NCBI GenBank assembly: GCA_030682655.1
Contig: JAUXNU010000187.1
Location: 1 to 64,000 of the forward strand
Direction: 5' to 3'
Origin: Actinomycetota bacterium
Lineage (GTDB): Bacteria; Actinomycetota; Coriobacteriia; Anaerosomatales; JAUXNU01
DNA: 64,000 nt
The translations under genes were made by a program, and so were the position numbers. The notes beneath the pieces were generated by a model, which worked only from the letters and a program-made list of their open reading frames with translations, did not search any database and was not told the DNA's origin. Of this stretch, positions 60,701 to 64,000 are shown piece after piece (the stretch's first letter is position 1; the number at the start of each line of letters is the position of its first letter).

Positions 60701-61149
60701 GCCGGATCGCCTTCGAGCAAGTCGCGCGCGCCGCCTTCGAATGCCTCTACCCGAAGCGCTCCTGCCTGCACCGTGTCCACTATCCCGAACAGGGGGTCGA
60801 GACCAGCCTCCAGGGCGTGGCGCTTGAGTATTCGGCTGCACAGCCCGTGAATGGTCGATATCCAGCCCCCATCGAGCTCGCGCGCCTCTGCGCGCAGTCC
60901 GCGCGCCCGAAGTGCGGCCCTCACCCGTTCGACAAGCTCGCCAGCGGCCTTGTCTGTGAACGTGATCGCCACCACCTCATCAGGTGACACGCCGCTCCAG
61001 CCGGCCACCGCCCCCGGGACGATCGCATTGATGAAGCGCTCCGTCAGCATCCGAGTCTTGCCCGAACCGGCGCCGGCACTTACGAGCACCGGTCCGTCCA
61101 ACGTCAAGGCAGCCGTGTTCTGCTCATCGTTGAGAGGTGCCGTTGTCAT
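57724..61149 (-). CDS. UvrD-type helicase-nuclease, AddA/AdnA-like
   Basis: 1141 residues. Superfamily 1 helicase motifs are intact: GAGSGKT (motif I, about 30), MIDEFQDTD (motif II), GDEKQSIYRFRGAD (motif III) and YVAFTRARDAL (motif VI). The C-terminal PD-(D/E)XK nuclease shows IVDYKTG (about 1045). A Cys in LKRCGRRFYYE (about 975) and three in CQRCPAGMSGLC at the extreme C-terminus form a 4Fe-4S-type nuclease motif, which classical AddA lacks. The ATG at 61149 overlaps the stop of the AddB-like gene (ATGA). They probably form an end-resection complex. Confidence 0.88.
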   Translation of the reverse strand: MTTAPLNDEQNTAALTLDGPVLVSAGAGSGKTRMLTERFINAIVPGAVAGWSGVSPDEVVAITFTDKAAGELVERVRAALRARGLRAEARELDGGWISTIHGLCSRILKRHALEAGLDPLFGIVDTVQAGALRVEAFEGGARDLLEGDPAAAVLFDIFGFDRVFSSVQQTARELATRGLGADDLLLEPAPSADEVVRELLELIESGADACSEYVGNAAGVMDYLALCTHQREACAGICSTVLSDGERLEACMNLLEEHSLFKSNTKGLSDAHAELKAARERLVGRVAAALAAPHAAVLGRLVAGFSARYAQLKADAGMLDFDDLQTRAVELLERRADIAARYAEQFKLVMIDEFQDTDALQLRLVRALGHGNLCTVGDEKQSIYRFRGADVDVYQHHAEEMRSRDALVVELDTNYRSHPDILGFVNDVFGSDEYFGDDLMRLRAPDAARPLHPLDGRPRVEATFVDSTRSDGEGGRRREAEEVATRLGELAAAGIDPGDMAVLVRRYRYAHVYADALSQVGLTAVIVGGSRFFELAEVALMRALVRVVANPNDDEAFGRVLASDIGVSDDALALLGKSRTAGGRFSLWAGLSRQVADLANADVAAASCLIAAIDSARRRVGALRLGEVLVRLVEETGLDVLLLSRGNTGRDALANVLKVIRQADAFEANGQTGPAGFAAWLDAKERFGEAEAPVTVADDHSRAVRIMSVHASKGLEFPVVAVVDLGASCSHGAEISRLETHDDGLRLAVRAPGDRLNRSGLNFSHTTWFREIAESHKEAERAEENRVLYVAFTRARDALLVSGSYKLSPKSPPRALNDLLKLARLLEVGVPVAGESDEVVALDSSESCRVRVLDAGQPELAEVASAGGSPAGGAPPRCGQPLPSTRLVDVTPGQVSYSHLDGLKRCGRRFYYESILGVPAAEVVSEGASDPRGFGSAVHSVLQLSGPGLPDAERMRAIARQFELGESEYGCLVDAAGSFVRSATAREAWSGDVVRREAPFSIRLAEDRFSLGGVIDLYSKTAGEALIVDYKTGTSGNPDELRERYRLQAECYALAAIVDGASLVHVVFSRPEVIASDACPQEIRFEFVAAEAGRIESEIVVLYDRIAAHSYEPRDAYDPGACQRCPAGMSGLCVVSPPGSC

Positions 61150-63962
61150 CGTCCGGCCCCCTCGCATCCGGCCGCGATCGGACAGAACCCGCACGCGTTC
61201 GCAGTCTTCGGCTTGCGGGGGATGCGCCCGCCCCCGATACCTGCAGCCGCTTGCGCAACGCGCTCCTCGGCGCCTTGGATGAGCCGCTCCACGTCGCCCT
61301 GCTCCAGCGCGTCGGCCTTGTGGCCGTGGTCGAGTCCTCTGGTGAGCCGCTGTGGCACCCACAGGCCCCTCATCGCATGCGACCGGAGCGAGCGGTACAC
61401 GGACGCCGCAATCGGCTTGTCGAAGGTCCGGGTCGCTGCAACCGCGTAAACGACAGCCTGGACGAGCCCGCGCTTCTCGAAATCATCGTGCCCATGCACT
61501 GTCGGCGACGACTTGTAGTCCATCACGACGAGCGCGTTGTCAGACGCGTCGATGCGGTCGACGGTTCCTGCAAGCTCAACCCCGCCGAACGTGAAGGGCT
61601 CGCGGCTCTCCTGGCCAAAGCCCCATTCCTGCACCACAGGCACGAATCCCGGGAGCACGTGGGCATCGTCCTCGACGATTCCCCATGCACGAGACAGGGC
61701 CGCCTTGACGGCGAATTCCTCTGCAAGGTCGGAGGGGGCTGGACGGCTGGACGCGACTGCTTCGCCGACCTCGTCCAGCAGCCAGCGTACCCGCTCCAAG
61801 GACTCGAGCGTGACCCGGGGCTCACCCGTCTCTCCGTGGAGTCGACGATAGAACTCCGCCAGAATGTCGTGGGTCCGCGTCCCGATCTCGCGTACGTCGA
61901 TGCTTGTGTCGATCTCGCGCGGTCGCACGACGCGCTGGTAGAACCAGCGATACGGGCATTGGAGGTAGGCCTCTATCTCGGTAACGCTGAACGGGCCCCT
62001 CCCGGCCATGCTTGCGAGAGACTCGGGTGCGGTCAGCTCACCCCGGCTGGGGCCCGCATAGCCAATGCGCCGGGCCGCCTCGCGGATCTCGCGGCGCCCT
62101 TGCGTGTATGCCGGGATGTACGCCGCAATGTCGGCGGCACTCTTCCTACGGACGTCAAGCCCGGGCGGCAGAGTCTCCTTCCCCGCGGCGTCCTCGGCGC
62201 GGTAGAGATCCATGGCCTCGTCCCAAAGAACACTCGCGCGAAGTGGGGTGCCCGCATCGTCGGCCATCTGCCTCACCAACACAAGTCGGCGTCGGGCTCG
62301 CGTAGTGGTCGCGTAGAACAGTAGCCGCTCGAGCGCTCCTCGCTGTACGGATGATCCCCCGTAGGCTCTCCGCAGCTCCTCCGCAATGGAGTCCCGGGTA
62401 TCAACGGGCGACTCTAGCGCGGTCAAGCCGCCGAGGACGACTGTGTCGAATCGTCGCGACCGAATCCGGCGCGCCTCGGTCACCTGCACGTGGCCTGGAC
62501 TCTCAGTCGAGACAATCGACACATACACAGCACCCAGCGCCCGCCGCAGGTCTCGGGCACCAAACGGGTTGCCCTCCATGGACGCCATCTCCTCGACGAC
62601 TCCCACGAACTGGCGCACTGCTGCCGCGTCGATTGTCGCGTCTGCGCCCTCACGTGCTCCATCTCGCGCACTCGCGAAGAGCGCAAATGCCAATTTCTGC
62701 CACTTCTCAACGCTGGGTGGCGCGACCTGCTGCTGGGCGGCACTTCGCGCAGCGGCTACACTGGCTGCCGTGCGGCCTCCCATCTCCTCGATCGACTTGC
62801 AGAGCCCGGGTCCGGCGGTCACGCATCGTCGTCTCCACTCCACATCAAGTCGAGCAGTTTCGTGGGGATCGGCGTCACTATATGGACCCAGCAGGAAGGC
62901 CATTGCCTCCTCCCGGCCTCCCGCTCCGGTTGCCAGGTCGATCAGCGAGCACACCGAACGCCCGAACGGAGTCTCGGCCAGCGGTTGAACGAAGTCCATC
63001 TCGTACGGCACGCCCTCCGTTTGTAGCGCGGCCTCGATTGCCACATGCCTGCCCGCCACGTCCGGAAACGCCACGACGATGCGCCCGGGCTCGACTCCCC
63101 CGGCGATCTCCCCCGCCACAACCTCGGCAACGAGCGCACACTCCCCCATCCCACCAGTGGCCTCGCCAAAGACGACCTCGCCATCCGCTCCGTGAGGCAC
63201 CGGACCACCGACGTACAGTCTTGCCTCGAACAGGTCGAGCTCGCGAGTCCCTTCGCCCACGTCCAGGTGCAGGTGAACCGCTCCCGCCCCTACAAGCCGC
63301 GACACAAGGCCGTCGAGAGCTAGGGTGGCAGCGAACCCTTCTTCCCACGTCAACGCCAGCGCCACTTCTGTATGGTTCGCCAGCCCCAAGAGGAACCCGG
63401 CATGTGCCTCCGAGAGATCTGCGAATCTGTTGACGCCGACGGCACCGAGTCCGGGGATCTCCTTGGCAGACAGAAGGGCTAGCGTCTGCACGAACTCCAC
63501 GAGACCGAGTTCGCCGACGAGGTCCCGGTATCTCGCGACGATCTTGCGAACCCCCGGTGTGCCGCACACTGCAACCGCTGGCCCCGTATCATCCGCAGCA
63601 CCCCCGGAGGCAACGAGCGACGCGATGAGCCTGGCGAATCCTGGTGCTTTTGTTGACGGACCGACCGCGTCGGCACAGGCCATGACCGCGCGTTCCACCA
63701 GTGCTTCCCGACCCGCCCGGCCAACGATGCGCCTGCCGTCTCCGTGCAGACGCCAAAGCTCCTGCGCCCACGCGTCAAGCGTCGTGATGCGCAGCCCGAC
63801 CGGAGCACGCGAGGACAGCTCTGCCGTCGCACGGCGCACGTCGGGACGCGTGGGCAGAAGCAGAACGGGCGATTCCCCCGCCTCTAGCGAGGCGACCACC
63901 CGCGAATGGATCTCGCCCGTCTTGCCGGCGTTCGCCCGGCCGGTAATCAGCGTCAGCAGCAT
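61146..63962 (-). CDS. AddB-like PD-(D/E)XK nuclease/helicase-like subunit
   Basis: 938 residues. The N-terminus has a P-loop GRANAGKT (about 8-15), as in AddB, followed by a helicase-like region without clear UvrD motifs II-VI. The C-terminal nuclease has YLQCPYRWFYQR (first Fe-S Cys, about 665), a VVMDYKSS active-site segment and a closing ACGFCPIAAGC with the other three cluster Cys. The ATG at 63962 follows GAGGGGAG and the gene is fully contained. Together with the AddA-like protein it should process double-strand breaks for recombination. Confidence 0.85.
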   Translation of the reverse strand: MLLTLITGRANAGKTGEIHSRVVASLEAGESPVLLLPTRPDVRRATAELSSRAPVGLRITTLDAWAQELWRLHGDGRRIVGRAGREALVERAVMACADAVGPSTKAPGFARLIASLVASGGAADDTGPAVAVCGTPGVRKIVARYRDLVGELGLVEFVQTLALLSAKEIPGLGAVGVNRFADLSEAHAGFLLGLANHTEVALALTWEEGFAATLALDGLVSRLVGAGAVHLHLDVGEGTRELDLFEARLYVGGPVPHGADGEVVFGEATGGMGECALVAEVVAGEIAGGVEPGRIVVAFPDVAGRHVAIEAALQTEGVPYEMDFVQPLAETPFGRSVCSLIDLATGAGGREEAMAFLLGPYSDADPHETARLDVEWRRRCVTAGPGLCKSIEEMGGRTAASVAAARSAAQQQVAPPSVEKWQKLAFALFASARDGAREGADATIDAAAVRQFVGVVEEMASMEGNPFGARDLRRALGAVYVSIVSTESPGHVQVTEARRIRSRRFDTVVLGGLTALESPVDTRDSIAEELRRAYGGSSVQRGALERLLFYATTTRARRRLVLVRQMADDAGTPLRASVLWDEAMDLYRAEDAAGKETLPPGLDVRRKSAADIAAYIPAYTQGRREIREAARRIGYAGPSRGELTAPESLASMAGRGPFSVTEIEAYLQCPYRWFYQRVVRPREIDTSIDVREIGTRTHDILAEFYRRLHGETGEPRVTLESLERVRWLLDEVGEAVASSRPAPSDLAEEFAVKAALSRAWGIVEDDAHVLPGFVPVVQEWGFGQESREPFTFGGVELAGTVDRIDASDNALVVMDYKSSPTVHGHDDFEKRGLVQAVVYAVAATRTFDKPIAASVYRSLRSHAMRGLWVPQRLTRGLDHGHKADALEQGDVERLIQGAEERVAQAAAGIGGGRIPRKPKTANACGFCPIAAGCEGAGR

Positions 63963-64000
63963 CTGGTCTCCCCTCTCAGGGAACCAGCGTGGCATACCGG

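Noticed and set aside
1-64000. CRISPR arrays or prophage
   Set aside because: No regularly spaced direct repeats and no phage structural genes were seen anywhere in the window.

Overview
The window is a high-GC (roughly 65%) bacterial chromosome segment with very dense coding, many 4-bp ATGA/GTGA stop-start overlaps and strong Shine-Dalgarno sequences. The gene set suggests an anaerobic actinobacterium, most likely a deep-branching Coriobacteriia-like lineage. It includes PafB/PafC-like WYL regulators, the order rpsF-ssb-rpsR-DUF2232-rplI-dnaB, class I hybrid-cluster protein, reverse rubrerythrin, FeoAB, multihaem cytochromes and a CcmF-like haem-lyase component. The taxonomic placement is inference from gene content; no rRNA is present.

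Layout. 0-1 kb: edge remnant of an ISAzo13-type transposase, an orphan HEPN protein and a Cys-rich conserved protein. 1-9.2 kb: a BASS/Acr3-type transporter divergent from a seven-gene efflux operon (two membrane-fusion proteins, two ABC ATPases, two ABC-2 permeases and a TetR regulator). This is a split version of the YbhGFSR/CecR system, with a promoter and palindromic operator in front. 9.2-15.5 kb: an FAD oxidoreductase, a glutaredoxin, then the minus-strand ribosome/replication operon rpsF-ssb-rpsR-DUF2232-rplI-dnaB. 15.5-20.6 kb: a LytM-like protein, tRNA-Gly(CCC), and a K+ uptake operon (two TrkA-type RCK proteins, a 50-residue membrane protein, TrkH and an OB-fold-like exported protein). 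20.6-27.7 kb: DUF1461 protein, membrane diguanylate cyclase, CcmF-like pair, membrane M28 peptidase with a large insertion, LURP-one-like protein and a frameshifted lipoprotein. 27.7-31.4 kb: a nitrosative-stress locus (YgbA-family protein, ferredoxin, Hcp and a small cytochrome) divergent from a Crp/Fnr regulator with an Fnr-type box between them.

31.4-41.6 kb: a second ABC exporter, membrane proteins, a lone Flp pilin, a CheY-like receiver, VanW, a seven-TM protein, a coiled-coil membrane protein and a PAS kinase-like protein whose phosphoacceptor His is Gln, then a PafBC-like pair and a tautomerase. 41.6-51.6 kb: a DinG-type helicase/exonuclease, the feoA-feoB-small Cys-rich protein operon with a DtxR-like box, a yybP-ykoY-type Mn2+ riboswitch driving a P-type cation ATPase, and a sensorless histidine kinase. 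51.6-64 kb: ddl, HtrA protease, a multihaem cytochrome, reverse rubrerythrin, rlmN, and an AddAB/AdnAB-like recombination nuclease pair.

The main themes are metal and cation homeostasis (K+, Fe2+, probably Mn2+), NO/peroxide defence in an anaerobe, cytochrome c maturation and DNA end processing. Only one gene-free stretch exceeds 300 bases (47711-48097); it holds the feo control region and the Mn riboswitch. No CRISPR array, prophage or complete IS element was seen.
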